Positions 9,728 through 17,608 of a stretch of DNA of 20,872 bases are shown here, piece by piece. Within the stretch, counting starts at the first letter, position 1. Every line of letters starts with the position of its first letter. Below the pieces are notes generated by a model. It was not told the origin of the DNA and ran no database searches. It saw only the letters and a list, made by a program, of their open reading frames with translations. This stretch comes from CAZAMP01 sp964486455 (GTDB lineage Bacteria; Eisenbacteria; RBG-16-71-46; CAZAMP01): positions 1 to 20,872 of the forward strand of contig CAZAMP010000061.1 in assembly GCA_964486455.1 (NCBI GenBank), in the 5' to 3' direction. A program made the translations under genes and the position numbers.

Positions 9728-11482
9728 CTACCGCGGAACGAGCCGTATGCGAGTGATCTCCGGAGGACAGAGAAACCGATAGCGTAGGTGCGTCATCCCG
9801 ACCCCTCTCGTCACGTAGAGAAGCGAACTCCCCTTGCTGTATAGGCCGGCCCGGTAGGCCGGTGTCCCCGGTGCCAGACGCAGAAAACGTTCAGGGTTCG
9901 ACGACACGAACGGATGCCGCACCTGCCCCCCGTGCGTGTGCCCGCACAGTAGCACCGGCACACCCCTTCGAACGGCCTCCGGAAACGCGTCCGGCGAGTG
10001 GGCCATCATGACGATCGGTTCGGGTGGAGGTTCGCTGAATGTCCGTTCCCAGTCTTCCCGCCCGGTCACCGGATCACCAAGACCGACGAGCGTGAGCTCG
10101 CCTTCAGGTAGATCGAGTCGTACCCAGTCGTTTTCGATCGCGGTCACTCCGGCCCCGATCACCAGCCTGCGTACGACATCGGTCGTCTCGTCGTTGTTGC
10201 CCCAGACAAGAAACTTGCCGTGGCGAGACGGAATCTGAGCGAGAAGGGAGCAGGCAGCGGCCGCGTGGTCCAGGTAGTCCTCCATCCAATAGGCGTTCAT
10301 CATGAGATCACCGCCGATGAGAACCAAGTCCGGATCGATCTCCCGCAAGCGGCGTAGAAGGCGCTCCTCGCGTTTGCCGAGCTCATCGACGTGCAGGTCG
10401 GCGAAGTAGACGATCTCGAGATCTTGAAGGTCCGGATCGAGACCCGGCACCGACAGCGTCACGTCCTCGACATGGATGGAGTTCGGTTCGATCCACTTCG
10501 CATAGCAGAAGAGCCCGGCAAGTCCGACTGCGATGATCGCTAACGGGATCGCACGTTTGAGAAACGAGACGCTCAGAATCCGACCGAGCCCGGCTCGCAC
10601 GATCGCGCGGCGGACCTTGTTCGAGAGGGCCGGGCCGAGAAGCCGCGTCGGCAGCAGCTTCAGGGATCGGATGAACCTGTGCTGCAGCACACTGACCGGC
10701 CTGACATTCCGGACGAGGGTGGCCGGCGAAGTATTGCGGTCGACCCCCTGCCGCCGGAGGTTCAGGAGTGGGCTGTCCTTGCCAACCGTGCCCGTCCCAC
10801 CGCCGAAGAGCGCGACGTAGCCGGCCTCGGCAGCAAGACGTCTGACACGTTTGTCCGACTGCCCGCCGGGCGCGGCGAGTATGCGCACCGGGTGGCCGAG
10901 TAGTTCCTCCAAGTCCCGCTTCGATTCCACGAGCTCCGTGCGAAGTCCTGCCTCATCGAGCGTCGTGAAGTACCGATGGGTCACACCGTGACTTCCGATT
11001 TCGATGCCGGATGCCTCGCACTCTCGGATCATCTCGGGCGTCATGGAGCCGTCCACCGGTGCCCCCGCCCGGAAGTTGGCGTTGTCGGGATCCGTGTTGA
11101 CGAAGACAGTGGCCTTGAACTGCTCCGCCTGCAGCGTGGGTAGCGCAAACTCGTAGACCGAGCGCCATCCGTCGTCGAACGTGACGAGGACCGGCTTGGC
11201 CGGAAGCTCGGCGTTGTCTTCGTGAAACGCGACGAACTCCTCGACGGAAATCCCCTCGAATCCCGCGGCCTTGAGCCCCCGGATGTGCGCGGCGAATTCG
11301 TCGTCGAAGACGATGGTTCCGGTCTCTGAACGATCCTGAGCCCGCAGGATGGCCTCGCGCGCCACGAGCCGATGATAGATGAGCACAGGGATGCGTTTCC
11401 CCGACAGCTCCCGACTCACGTGTATCGCGATCCCGATCTCGGCCAGAAGCGCGAACCCGATGAGCAAATACCACTCCATCAC
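9728..11482 (-). CDS. Polysaccharide deacetylase / metallophosphoesterase fusion protein
   Basis: A single uninterrupted frame of 584 residues joins two enzymes. Residues 1-20 form a hydrophobic helix. Residues about 30-260 are a NodB-type polysaccharide deacetylase: LVTFDDGW (99-106, metal/catalytic Asp pair), SHGVTHRYF (164-172, HxxxH metal histidines) and ILAAPGG (201-207). A basic linker (265-310) leads to a second helix (311-327). Residues about 350-584 are a calcineurin-like phosphoesterase of YkuE/YaeI type: FADLHVDE (360-367), IGGDLM (389-394), WGNNDE (427-432, usually GNHD), MMAHSPDAF (492-500) and CGHTHGGQ (513-520). YkuE relatives hydrolyse phosphodiesters in cell-wall or lipid substrates. 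The start is GTG 11482 or the adjacent ATG 11479, both overlapping the ddl stop, so translation is probably coupled to D-Ala-D-Ala ligase. An envelope role is likely; the substrate is unknown. Confidence 0.9.
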   Translation of the reverse strand: MMEWYLLIGFALLAEIGIAIHVSRELSGKRIPVLIYHRLVAREAILRAQDRSETGTIVFDDEFAAHIRGLKAAGFEGISVEEFVAFHEDNAELPAKPVLVTFDDGWRSVYEFALPTLQAEQFKATVFVNTDPDNANFRAGAPVDGSMTPEMIRECEASGIEIGSHGVTHRYFTTLDEAGLRTELVESKRDLEELLGHPVRILAAPGGQSDKRVRRLAAEAGYVALFGGGTGTVGKDSPLLNLRRQGVDRNTSPATLVRNVRPVSVLQHRFIRSLKLLPTRLLGPALSNKVRRAIVRAGLGRILSVSFLKRAIPLAIIAVGLAGLFCYAKWIEPNSIHVEDVTLSVPGLDPDLQDLEIVYFADLHVDELGKREERLLRRLREIDPDLVLIGGDLMMNAYWMEDYLDHAAAACSLLAQIPSRHGKFLVWGNNDETTDVVRRLVIGAGVTAIENDWVRLDLPEGELTLVGLGDPVTGREDWERTFSEPPPEPIVMMAHSPDAFPEAVRRGVPVLLCGHTHGGQVRHPFVSSNPERFLRLAPGTPAYRAGLYSKGSSLLYVTRGVGMTHLRYRFLCPPEITRIRLVPR

Positions 11483-12405
11483 GACCCAATCGCCAGCCGG
11501 CAGAGCCTGTCGGTGAGCGCCGGAAAGTCGAGGCCGGTTTCCTTCGCCGCCATGGGAACGAGGCTCAGCTCGGTCATGCCGGGAACGGTGTTGAGTTCGA
11601 GGCAGAAGAGGTTGCTCGCTTCATCCAGCCGGAAATCGACGCGGGCGACACCGGCGCATCGAAGCTGCCGGAACGCGAGAAGACCCAACCTGGATGTCTC
11701 CTCGGCAAGCGCCTCCGGGATATCCGCCGGCACGATGTAGCGGCTCTTCCCCGACGTATACTTGTGTTCGTAGTCGTAGAAGCCGCCGTCGGGAACAATC
11801 TCGACGACCGGCAGCGCCTCGTCGCCGAGCACCGCCACGGTAAGCTCCCGCCCCGGGATATACGCTTCGACGAACAGTCGATCGTCCCACTCGAGGGCCG
11901 CGCGAATCGCGGGCTCCAATGCTGCCTCGTCGTCGACGATCGAGATGCCGACCGTCGATCCGCCGCAGATGGGCTTCATCACGATGGGATAGCCGCCGAT
12001 CTTTTCCACCGCCGCACGCACGTCACGGAGCTCTCCCGCCGGGGATCGCCATGCCGGCGTCGGGACGCCGACCTTCTCGAAGATGGACTTCGCGATGACC
12101 TTGTCCATGGCAAGGGTGCTTGCCGCCATGCCGCTCCCCGTGTAGGGAACGCCGGCGAGATCGAGCAATGCCTGCACATGCCCGTCCTCCCCGGCACCTC
12201 CGTGGAGCGCGATGAAGACAACGTCGTACCGACCACCCGTCACGCGGTCGAGAAGCGAGGTCATGTCGAAGCGGCCGTCGGGCGCGGGGTCGAATGTTTC
12301 CACGGCGTGGCCGGCGGACTCGAGTGCGGCGGCCACCCCGGCCCCGGTGTCGAGAGACACCTCCCGCTCCGATGAACTGCCGCCCAGAAGCACGAGGACC
12401 TTCAT
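11479..12405 (-). CDS. ddl: D-alanine--D-alanine ligase
   Basis: ATP-grasp ligase of 308 residues, the compact DdlB size, making the D-Ala-D-Ala dipeptide for peptidoglycan in the cytoplasm. The hydrogen-bonded triad of E. coli DdlB is preserved at the same positions: Glu15 in SSEREVSL, Ser150 in GGSTVG, and Tyr216 in YDYEHKY. The tyrosine argues for D-Ala-D-Ala rather than D-Ala-D-Lac synthesis, so there is no sign of intrinsic vancomycin resistance. ATP and metal ligands are seen at MKPICGG (143-149), ARVDF (255-259) and LELNTVPG (269-276). ATG 12405 has AGGGG five bases upstream, and the gene follows ispF by only 8 nt. Its stop overlaps the start of the deacetylase/phosphoesterase fusion, placing two wall-related products in direct translational succession. 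Confidence 0.97.
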   Translation of the reverse strand: MKVLVLLGGSSSEREVSLDTGAGVAAALESAGHAVETFDPAPDGRFDMTSLLDRVTGGRYDVVFIALHGGAGEDGHVQALLDLAGVPYTGSGMAASTLAMDKVIAKSIFEKVGVPTPAWRSPAGELRDVRAAVEKIGGYPIVMKPICGGSTVGISIVDDEAALEPAIRAALEWDDRLFVEAYIPGRELTVAVLGDEALPVVEIVPDGGFYDYEHKYTSGKSRYIVPADIPEALAEETSRLGLLAFRQLRCAGVARVDFRLDEASNLFCLELNTVPGMTELSLVPMAAKETGLDFPALTDRLCRLAIGS

Positions 12406-12413
12406 CGTGACCC

Positions 12414-12896
12414 CTATTCCTCCGGTTCCAGCATGGCAACCGCCATGCAGGCGATTCCCTCGGCGCGACCGATCGCGCCCATGCCTTCCGCAGTGGTCGC
12501 CTTCACGGATATGGTATCGGCACCGACCTGCATTATCTCCGCTAGACTCGCTCGGATTGCGTCGATGTGCGGCGAGAGCTTTGGCATCTCAGCCACGAGT
12601 GTCGCGTCGACATTCGCCACCCGAAAGCCGCGATCACGCACCAGCGTGAGTGTCCCACGAAGAAACCGTTCGCTCGGCGCGTCCTTCCATTCCGGTTCGG
12701 TGTTAGGGAAGTGCGTTCCGATGTTCCCGAGGGCCAGCCCCCCCAGGAGCGCGTCGACGATCGCGTGGATCAGGACATCGGCGTCCGAGTGGCCATCGAG
12801 CCCCGCGTTATGGGGGATCGGCACGCCGCCGAGAACGAGCACCCGCCCCGACGCGAACCGGTGCGTATCAAATCCTATTCCGACCCGTCCGGTCAT
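12414..12896 (-). CDS. ispF: 2-C-methyl-D-erythritol 2,4-cyclodiphosphate synthase
   Basis: Fifth enzyme of the MEP pathway: it cyclises CDP-methylerythritol 2-phosphate to MEcPP with release of CMP. The zinc site is intact in GFDTHRF (Asp and His near the N-terminus) and in ADVLIHAIVD, following GHSDAD. The loop GNIGTHFPNTEPEWK and the C-terminal SVKATTAEGMGAIGR are also standard. From ATG 12896 the protein has 160 residues, the family norm, and GGAG lies eight bases upstream. The ATG at 12902 would add only two residues but sits two bases from that ribosome site. It is separated from ispD by 47 nt, which include the palindrome GACCGGTC at 12921-12928. The ispD-ispF pairing is widespread in bacteria. 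Confidence 0.97.
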   Translation of the reverse strand: MTGRVGIGFDTHRFASGRVLVLGGVPIPHNAGLDGHSDADVLIHAIVDALLGGLALGNIGTHFPNTEPEWKDAPSERFLRGTLTLVRDRGFRVANVDATLVAEMPKLSPHIDAIRASLAEIMQVGADTISVKATTAEGMGAIGRAEGIACMAVAMLEPEE

Positions 12897-12943
12897 TCCC
12901 ATCGCTCCATCATCCGGTTAGACCGGTCATCCAGTCAAACTCG

Positions 12944-13621
12944 TCAGCCCGCCCGCCCCGTGATCAGCTGTTCCGCAACCTCGATGTCCCCCGGAAACGT
13001 CACCTTGATGTTGCGCGGGTCTCCGGTGAGGAGTCGGACCTTGCCTCCGACCGACTCCACCAGCGACGCGTCATCCGTTACGTCCCCTCCGCCGGGGATC
13101 CCGTGCGCGTGCGCGCCACGAAGCAGCTCCGCGTCGAAGATCTGAGGGGTCTGAACCGCGAAGATCCCATCCCGCGGCACCGTGTCGCGTACGACGCCAC
13201 CGTTACCCCGCTTCAGCGTATCGCGGATCGGTAGCGCCGGCACACCCGCCCGGTGTGAACCCAGCTCGTTGAGAAGCGTCGATACCCATTCCGGTGTGAT
13301 GCAGGGCCGGGCCGCATCGTGGATGAGGACCCGGTCACCCTTCGCCTCCCTGAGCAACGCGGCGACCGACTCACGGCGAGATCTGCCACCCGGGAACGCG
13401 CATCGCCAGCGTGGGATGTTCGCCTCCTTGCAGATCGCCTTGACGGCTTCGACCGCGTCGGGGGGCGCGGCCACGAGGATTTCCCCAACCCCGTCCACCT
13501 TCGAAAGCGCCTCGACGCTCCACAAAAGCATCGGCCGCCCGAGGACGGGAATGAGCGCCTTCGGACCATGATCCCCCATGCGCGAACCGCTACCGGCGGC
13601 GGGGATGAGTGCCGAGATCAT
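12944..13621 (-). CDS. ispD: 2-C-methyl-D-erythritol 4-phosphate cytidylyltransferase
   Basis: MEP-pathway nucleotidyltransferase of 225 residues that joins CTP and methylerythritol 4-phosphate to give CDP-ME. The CTP-binding loop is LIPAAGSGSRMG (5-16), followed by Lys21 in GPKALIP. HDAARPCI (101-108), QTPQIF (157-162), DDASLVES (183-190) and NIKVTFPGDI (204-213) complete the active site in the expected order. I chose ATG 13621 because it overlaps the radA stop as ATGA, has a GGGGG stretch just upstream, and begins exactly at the first strand of the fold. A TTG at 13633 would add four residues. Supply of isoprenoid precursor feeds undecaprenyl phosphate, which suits the presence of ddl downstream in the same unit. 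Confidence 0.97.
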   Translation of the reverse strand: MISALIPAAGSGSRMGDHGPKALIPVLGRPMLLWSVEALSKVDGVGEILVAAPPDAVEAVKAICKEANIPRWRCAFPGGRSRRESVAALLREAKGDRVLIHDAARPCITPEWVSTLLNELGSHRAGVPALPIRDTLKRGNGGVVRDTVPRDGIFAVQTPQIFDAELLRGAHAHGIPGGGDVTDDASLVESVGGKVRLLTGDPRNIKVTFPGDIEVAEQLITGRAG

Positions 13622-15102
13622 GCGAGCCCCCAATCATCACGCAGGTCGTCGGGCAGGTCGTCCGGCGGTTCATCCTGCAGCTCGCCCGGAAAGTCATCCA
13701 ACACCGCGTCCGTGGCGCTCGATGCGTTCGGGTAGAGTCCCGCCTGAACAAGCGCCTCCGAAAGTCGGTCGACGCCGATCGCCACCTCCTGCAATCGCTT
13801 CGGCAGATCCCGGCGGCTCGCCTCCGGAACAACGAAACGCTCGAACCCGACACGAGACGCCTCGGCGATGCGCCGCTCGGGCTGGCCGACCGGCCGAATT
13901 TCACCGCCCAATCCCACCTCGCCGAAGAGTGCCACGCGCGCGGGAAGCGGTCGGTCGCGAAAGCTGGAGACCACGGCCGCGAGAAGACCCAGGTCGGCGG
14001 CCGGCTCCTGAATGCGGATGCCGGAGACCACATTGACGAATACATCATGCCCGGAGACGTCCGTGCCGGCATGCTTGCGCAGAACGGCAAGAAGCACAGC
14101 AAGCCGTTTCGGATCGATCCCCGACGCGACGCGCTGCGCAACACCGTACGCCGCGGGAGTGACGAGAGCCTGCACCTCGAGGAGAAGCGGGCGTGTTCCT
14201 TCGATCACCGGAACGACCGCGCTTCCGGCCGCGCGCCGTCCGTCGGTGTCGAGGAGCATGCGGGATGGGTCGTGAACCTCGGTGAGTCCCGTCTCCCGCA
14301 TCTCGAATAGCCCGATCTCGTCGGTAGAGCCGAATCGGTTCTTCACGGCGCGGAGAACACGGTAGTTTCCGATCCGTTCACCCTCGAGATAGAGAACGGT
14401 GTCGACCATGTGCTCGAGAACGCGGGGGCCGGCGATCGCGCCTTCCTTCGTGACGTGTCCGATCAGAAGCACGGCCACGTTTCGCTCCTTGGCGAGCGCG
14501 TGAAGCCGCTGGCCGGACTCGCGGACCTGAATGAGCGAGCCGGGCGCGCCGTCGGCTTCCGGTGTGAACGCGGTCTGGATGGAATCGACGACGAGAAGGG
14601 CCGGGGGCTCCTCCTCCGCGCACTCCGTGATGCGCGAAACGTTACCCTCTGCCAGAAGCAGCACGTCGTCTGATGGATCTTCGAGGCGATCCGATCGAAG
14701 CCGGACCTGGCTCTGAGACTCCTCGCCCGTGACGTAGAGCACGCGACGGCCCGACGCTGCGAGCCGACCGGCCGCCTGTAGCGCAAGCGTGGACTTTCCG
14801 ACACCGGGATCTCCGCCCAGAAGAACAACCGATCCCGGAACGAGGCCGCCCCCGAGGGCGCGATCGAACTCGGCGATGCCGATATCGATCCGTTGCACCG
14901 TGCCGGTCTCCGTCTCGCCGAGACGCGTCGGAGCTTCGGCAGGACGGCCACGCCGAGGCCGCCGCCCGGCCGACCGTTTCGGTGCTTTGGGCGCCTCGAC
15001 CAGACTGTTCCACTCCCCACAGTGCGGACAGCGCCCGAACCACTTGGCGCTCTCGCCTCCGCACTGCTTGCAGAAGAAAAGGGTTTTCGCCGACTGGGCC
15101 AT
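13618..15102 (-). CDS. radA: DNA repair protein RadA (Sms)
   Basis: RecA-like branch-migration ATPase of 494 residues, acting in recombination intermediate processing. The N-terminal zinc finger is C11-x2-C14 and C25-x2-C28, the Walker A motif is GDPGVGKS (97-104), the Walker B region is LLVVDS (169-174), and the RadA-specific KNRFG motif is at 254-258. The C-terminal half is the Lon-protease-like domain (about 300-455, with FVNVVSGIRIQEPAADLG at 355-372), which lacks proteolytic residues in this family. The frame runs about 30 residues past the usual end as an acidic tail rich in Asp and Leu (465-494). ATG 15102 has a perfect GGAGG five bases upstream. It lies 65 nt behind dnaB and overlaps ispD by 4 nt. 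Confidence 0.97.
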   Translation of the reverse strand: MAQSAKTLFFCKQCGGESAKWFGRCPHCGEWNSLVEAPKAPKRSAGRRPRRGRPAEAPTRLGETETGTVQRIDIGIAEFDRALGGGLVPGSVVLLGGDPGVGKSTLALQAAGRLAASGRRVLYVTGEESQSQVRLRSDRLEDPSDDVLLLAEGNVSRITECAEEEPPALLVVDSIQTAFTPEADGAPGSLIQVRESGQRLHALAKERNVAVLLIGHVTKEGAIAGPRVLEHMVDTVLYLEGERIGNYRVLRAVKNRFGSTDEIGLFEMRETGLTEVHDPSRMLLDTDGRRAAGSAVVPVIEGTRPLLLEVQALVTPAAYGVAQRVASGIDPKRLAVLLAVLRKHAGTDVSGHDVFVNVVSGIRIQEPAADLGLLAAVVSSFRDRPLPARVALFGEVGLGGEIRPVGQPERRIAEASRVGFERFVVPEASRRDLPKRLQEVAIGVDRLSEALVQAGLYPNASSATDAVLDDFPGELQDEPPDDLPDDLRDDWGLA

Positions 15103-15167
15103 TCGATCCTCCAGGCGGGTAGATTACCCCGGAGCGGGCAGCGGTTGCGAATCTCGGAGAGAAAGCA

Positions 15168-16532
15168 TCAGGTGGGAAGGCTCGCCGGCTCGTCCTCGTA
15201 AGTCGGCGAGTGCGGCCGGAAGCGCGCATACTCCTTGATGAACGTGAGCGCCACCGTGTCGGTTGGGCCGTTTCGGTGCTTGCCGATGATGAGCTCCGCG
15301 TAGTTCTCGAGCTCGGGCTTGGTGCGATCGTAGACTTCCGGGCGATGAACGAAGCAGACCACGTCCGCATCCTGCTCGATCGCACCGGACTCTCGAAGGT
15401 CCGACAGCACCGGCCGCCGGTCCGTCCGCGACTCGACGGCGCGAGAAAGCTGAGAGCCGGCGATGACTGGGATGTTGAGCTCCTTGGCGAGCGCCTTGAG
15501 ACCGCGCGAAACGCTCGCGATCTCCTGCTGGCGATTCTCAGTGATTGACCCCTGAGCGAGCTGAATGTAGTCGACGATCACCATGGCCAGATCCCGCTCG
15601 GCCTTCAGACGGCGGGCCTTCGCGCGCATCTCGAGAACGGTGAGACCGGGCGTGTCGTCGATGTAGATCGGGGCGTTCGTGAGTCGGCTGGCGGCATGCG
15701 TGAGCCGGGGCCACTCGTTCTCGTGGATCCGGCCGGTCCGGGCGTGATGGAGGTTCACCTCACCCTCCGAGCAGAGAAGCCGCTGTGTAAGCTGCTGGCA
15801 CGACATCTCGAGGCTGAAGAGTGCGACAGGCTGCTTGAGTTCGAGCGCGACGTGCGCGGCGAAGTTGAGCATGAGCGACGTCTTTCCCATCGAGGGGCGG
15901 CCCGCGATCACGACGAAGTCGGAGCGCTGCCATCCTGCGGTGAGTCGATCGATGTCGGGGAAGCCGGTCTCGACGCCGGTCACGTGACGACGGGTCTCGT
16001 AGAGGTCCGTGAACGTCTCCATCGTCGGTTTGATGTAGGCCCGAACGTCCTCGAAGCCCTTTCGGGTGCCGCTTTCCGCCAGATCGAAGATGCGCGACTC
16101 CGCTCGATCGAGGAGATCGTTCACATCCGAGGTTTCCTGATACGACTCCGCGGCGATCTCCGTAGACACGAGGATCAACGATCGCAACAGCGCCTTTTCC
16201 TTCACGATCCGACAGTGGTGGGAGATGTTCGCGGCCGTCACGGTGTACTCGAAGAGATCGGAGAGATAGGGTGTGCCACCGACCTTCTCCAGAGCGCCCT
16301 CTTTCTCGAGCTCGTTCCTAAGCGAGATCATGTCCGCGGATTCGTTTCGCTCGTAGAGCCCGATGATCGCGGAGCAGATCGCCCGATGCGCCTCACGATA
16401 GAAGTGTTCGGGTTGGAGCATTTCGACCGCGACACCGATCGCGTCGCGGCTCAGTAGCATTGCGGCGAGAACCGCCTTCTCGGCGTCCAGCGACTGCGGC
16501 GGAAGGCGTCCGGGCACGTTCTCGACTGTCAT
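15168..16532 (-). CDS. dnaB: Replicative DNA helicase DnaB
   Basis: Hexameric 5'-3' fork helicase of 454 residues, average for DnaB, with no intein. The N-terminal collar domain begins with PPQSLDAEKAVLAAMLL (11-27), and the linker helix follows at about 155-180. In the RecA-like domain GRPSMGKT (211-218) is Walker A, FSLEMS (239-244) is the H1a region, MVIVDYIQLAQG (317-328) is Walker B, and SDLRESGAIEQDAD (377-390) plus KHRNGPT (418-424), with the arginine-finger region, close the active site. ATG 16532 is preceded by AGGA at about nine bases. It begins the dnaB-radA-ispD-ispF-ddl-fusion gene string and has a leader of roughly 120 nt if the TATAAT at 16657-16662 is its promoter. Confidence 0.98.
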   Translation of the reverse strand: MTVENVPGRLPPQSLDAEKAVLAAMLLSRDAIGVAVEMLQPEHFYREAHRAICSAIIGLYERNESADMISLRNELEKEGALEKVGGTPYLSDLFEYTVTAANISHHCRIVKEKALLRSLILVSTEIAAESYQETSDVNDLLDRAESRIFDLAESGTRKGFEDVRAYIKPTMETFTDLYETRRHVTGVETGFPDIDRLTAGWQRSDFVVIAGRPSMGKTSLMLNFAAHVALELKQPVALFSLEMSCQQLTQRLLCSEGEVNLHHARTGRIHENEWPRLTHAASRLTNAPIYIDDTPGLTVLEMRAKARRLKAERDLAMVIVDYIQLAQGSITENRQQEIASVSRGLKALAKELNIPVIAGSQLSRAVESRTDRRPVLSDLRESGAIEQDADVVCFVHRPEVYDRTKPELENYAELIIGKHRNGPTDTVALTFIKEYARFRPHSPTYEDEPASLPT

Positions 16533-16656
16533 GGCTGGTATTCCTAACGGTTAGATGTCATTATGTCGCAATCGGTTACGCCGGTTCACCGGTCGATGAG
16601 AGATCGATGTGAAGGTGTGGAGATCCGGCGGCGCGGCCCCTTGCGACACCTTCGGG

Positions 16657-16662
16657 ATTATA
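16657..16662 (-). promoter_or_regulatory. Candidate -10 box for the dnaB operon
   Basis: A perfect TATAAT reads on the minus strand at 16662-16657, inside the 212-nt gap (16533-16744) between the uracil-DNA glycosylase stop and dnaB. The hexamer 17 nt upstream is a poor -35 match, so the promoter would be weak or activator dependent. The start site would be near 16650 and the leader about 118 nt. I see no convincing intrinsic terminator for the upstream operon in the gap; a short AGCGA/TCGCT repeat near 16721-16732 lacks loop space and a T-run. Confidence 0.4.
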
Positions 16663-16744
16663 GAGTGGACCAGGGATTGGCGCCAGATCCGGTTCAAGTT
16701 TGGCGGCACAACAACAGGTTAGCGATTTCGCTCGCCGAGGGCAG

Positions 16745-17608
16745 CTAGACCGTCTCCCCGTTCGCCATCCGCTGGAGCTTCTGGAAATCTTCCCACGCGG
16801 CGGGCTTGAGGTTCGGATTCCGCAGGAGCGCGGCCGGATGATAGGTCGCCATGGCGGGAATGCCCCGATAGCGCATGACGGTGCCGCGGAGCTTTCCCAT
16901 CGGCGCGGTCGTGTTGAGAAGCCGTCGCGCGGCGTGAAGACCCAGGCAGCAAATCACGGCGGGCTCGAGGATCTCGAGCTGTTTCACCAGAAACGGCGTG
17001 CACGACGCCACCTCATCCGCCTCGGGATCTCGATTCTTTGGCGGACGACACTTGAGCACGTTGCAGATGTAGACATCGTCACGCGGAATCTCCATCGCCC
17101 TGAGGATCCGATCGAGGAGTTTTCCCGCACGGCCGACGAATGGGATTCCCTGCGCGTCCTCATCCGCGCCGGGGGCTTCACCGACGAAAACAATGCCCGA
17201 GCGTGCGCTCCCGCAGCCGAACACGACCGTGTTCCGGGTCTCGGCGAGCTTGCACTCCACGCACGCCTCGGCCTTCTCCTGGATCGCCGCCAGCGCGGCG
17301 TTGATCCGCTCGACCTCTTCATCCGACTTGGGGCCGGCCGGCGTTTCGTCGGCGGGCGCTTCGCTCCCGAACAGACCCCCCTGCGCCGCCGCCTGCGGCG
17401 GCTCGGCGGCCTTCCGCTCAGACTTCGGTGCAGACGCAGGTGCGGGTTCAGCTGCCGGCACGGTCCCCACCGCTTCGACCGCCTCCTCCTCGGGCGCCGC
17501 CACGTCGTCACTCGACGGCATGGAAAATGGGACGAGGATCTGCCCTCGTCCCATCTCAATCTCACGCTTCAGATAGCGCGCTACATCTTCGAAGATGCCG
17601 TCACTCAG
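16745..17608 (-). CDS. Type 4 (iron-sulfur) uracil-DNA glycosylase, probable CTG start
   Basis: Family 4/5 uracil-DNA glycosylase, which removes uracil from DNA to start base excision repair. Numbered from ATG 17554, motif A is VGEAPGADEDAQGIPFVGRAG (124-144), the [4Fe-4S] ligands are Cys98, Cys101, Cys169 and Cys185, and the second motif is HPAALLRNP (239-247). Residues 15-80 are a Pro/Ala/Glu-rich linker. The frame continues upstream of ATG 17554 for 18 codons as LSDGIFEDVARYLKREIE, an amphipathic stretch of the kind that precedes the linker in this family. There is no ATG, GTG or TTG there, but a CTG at 17608 has GGAGG seven bases upstream and overlaps the coaBC stop as CTGA. I therefore annotate 287 residues; the conservative reading is 16745-17554 (269 residues). 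It ends the yicC-gmk-rpoZ-coaBC unit. Confidence 0.9.
   Translation of the reverse strand: MSDGIFEDVARYLKREIEMGRGQILVPFSMPSSDDVAAPEEEAVEAVGTVPAAEPAPASAPKSERKAAEPPQAAAQGGLFGSEAPADETPAGPKSDEEVERINAALAAIQEKAEACVECKLAETRNTVVFGCGSARSGIVFVGEAPGADEDAQGIPFVGRAGKLLDRILRAMEIPRDDVYICNVLKCRPPKNRDPEADEVASCTPFLVKQLEILEPAVICCLGLHAARRLLNTTAPMGKLRGTVMRYRGIPAMATYHPAALLRNPNLKPAAWEDFQKLQRMANGETV

Noticed and set aside
11479..12405. Possible D-Ala-D-Lac (VanA-type) specificity of the ligase
   Set aside because: The active-site loop is YDYEHKY with Tyr216, the D-Ala-D-Ala form, and no vanH or vanX genes are nearby.
16719..16734. Short inverted repeat AGCGA/TCGCT just past the glycosylase stop as a terminator
   Set aside because: The arms leave only two loop bases, the stem is four pairs at best, and no T-run follows.
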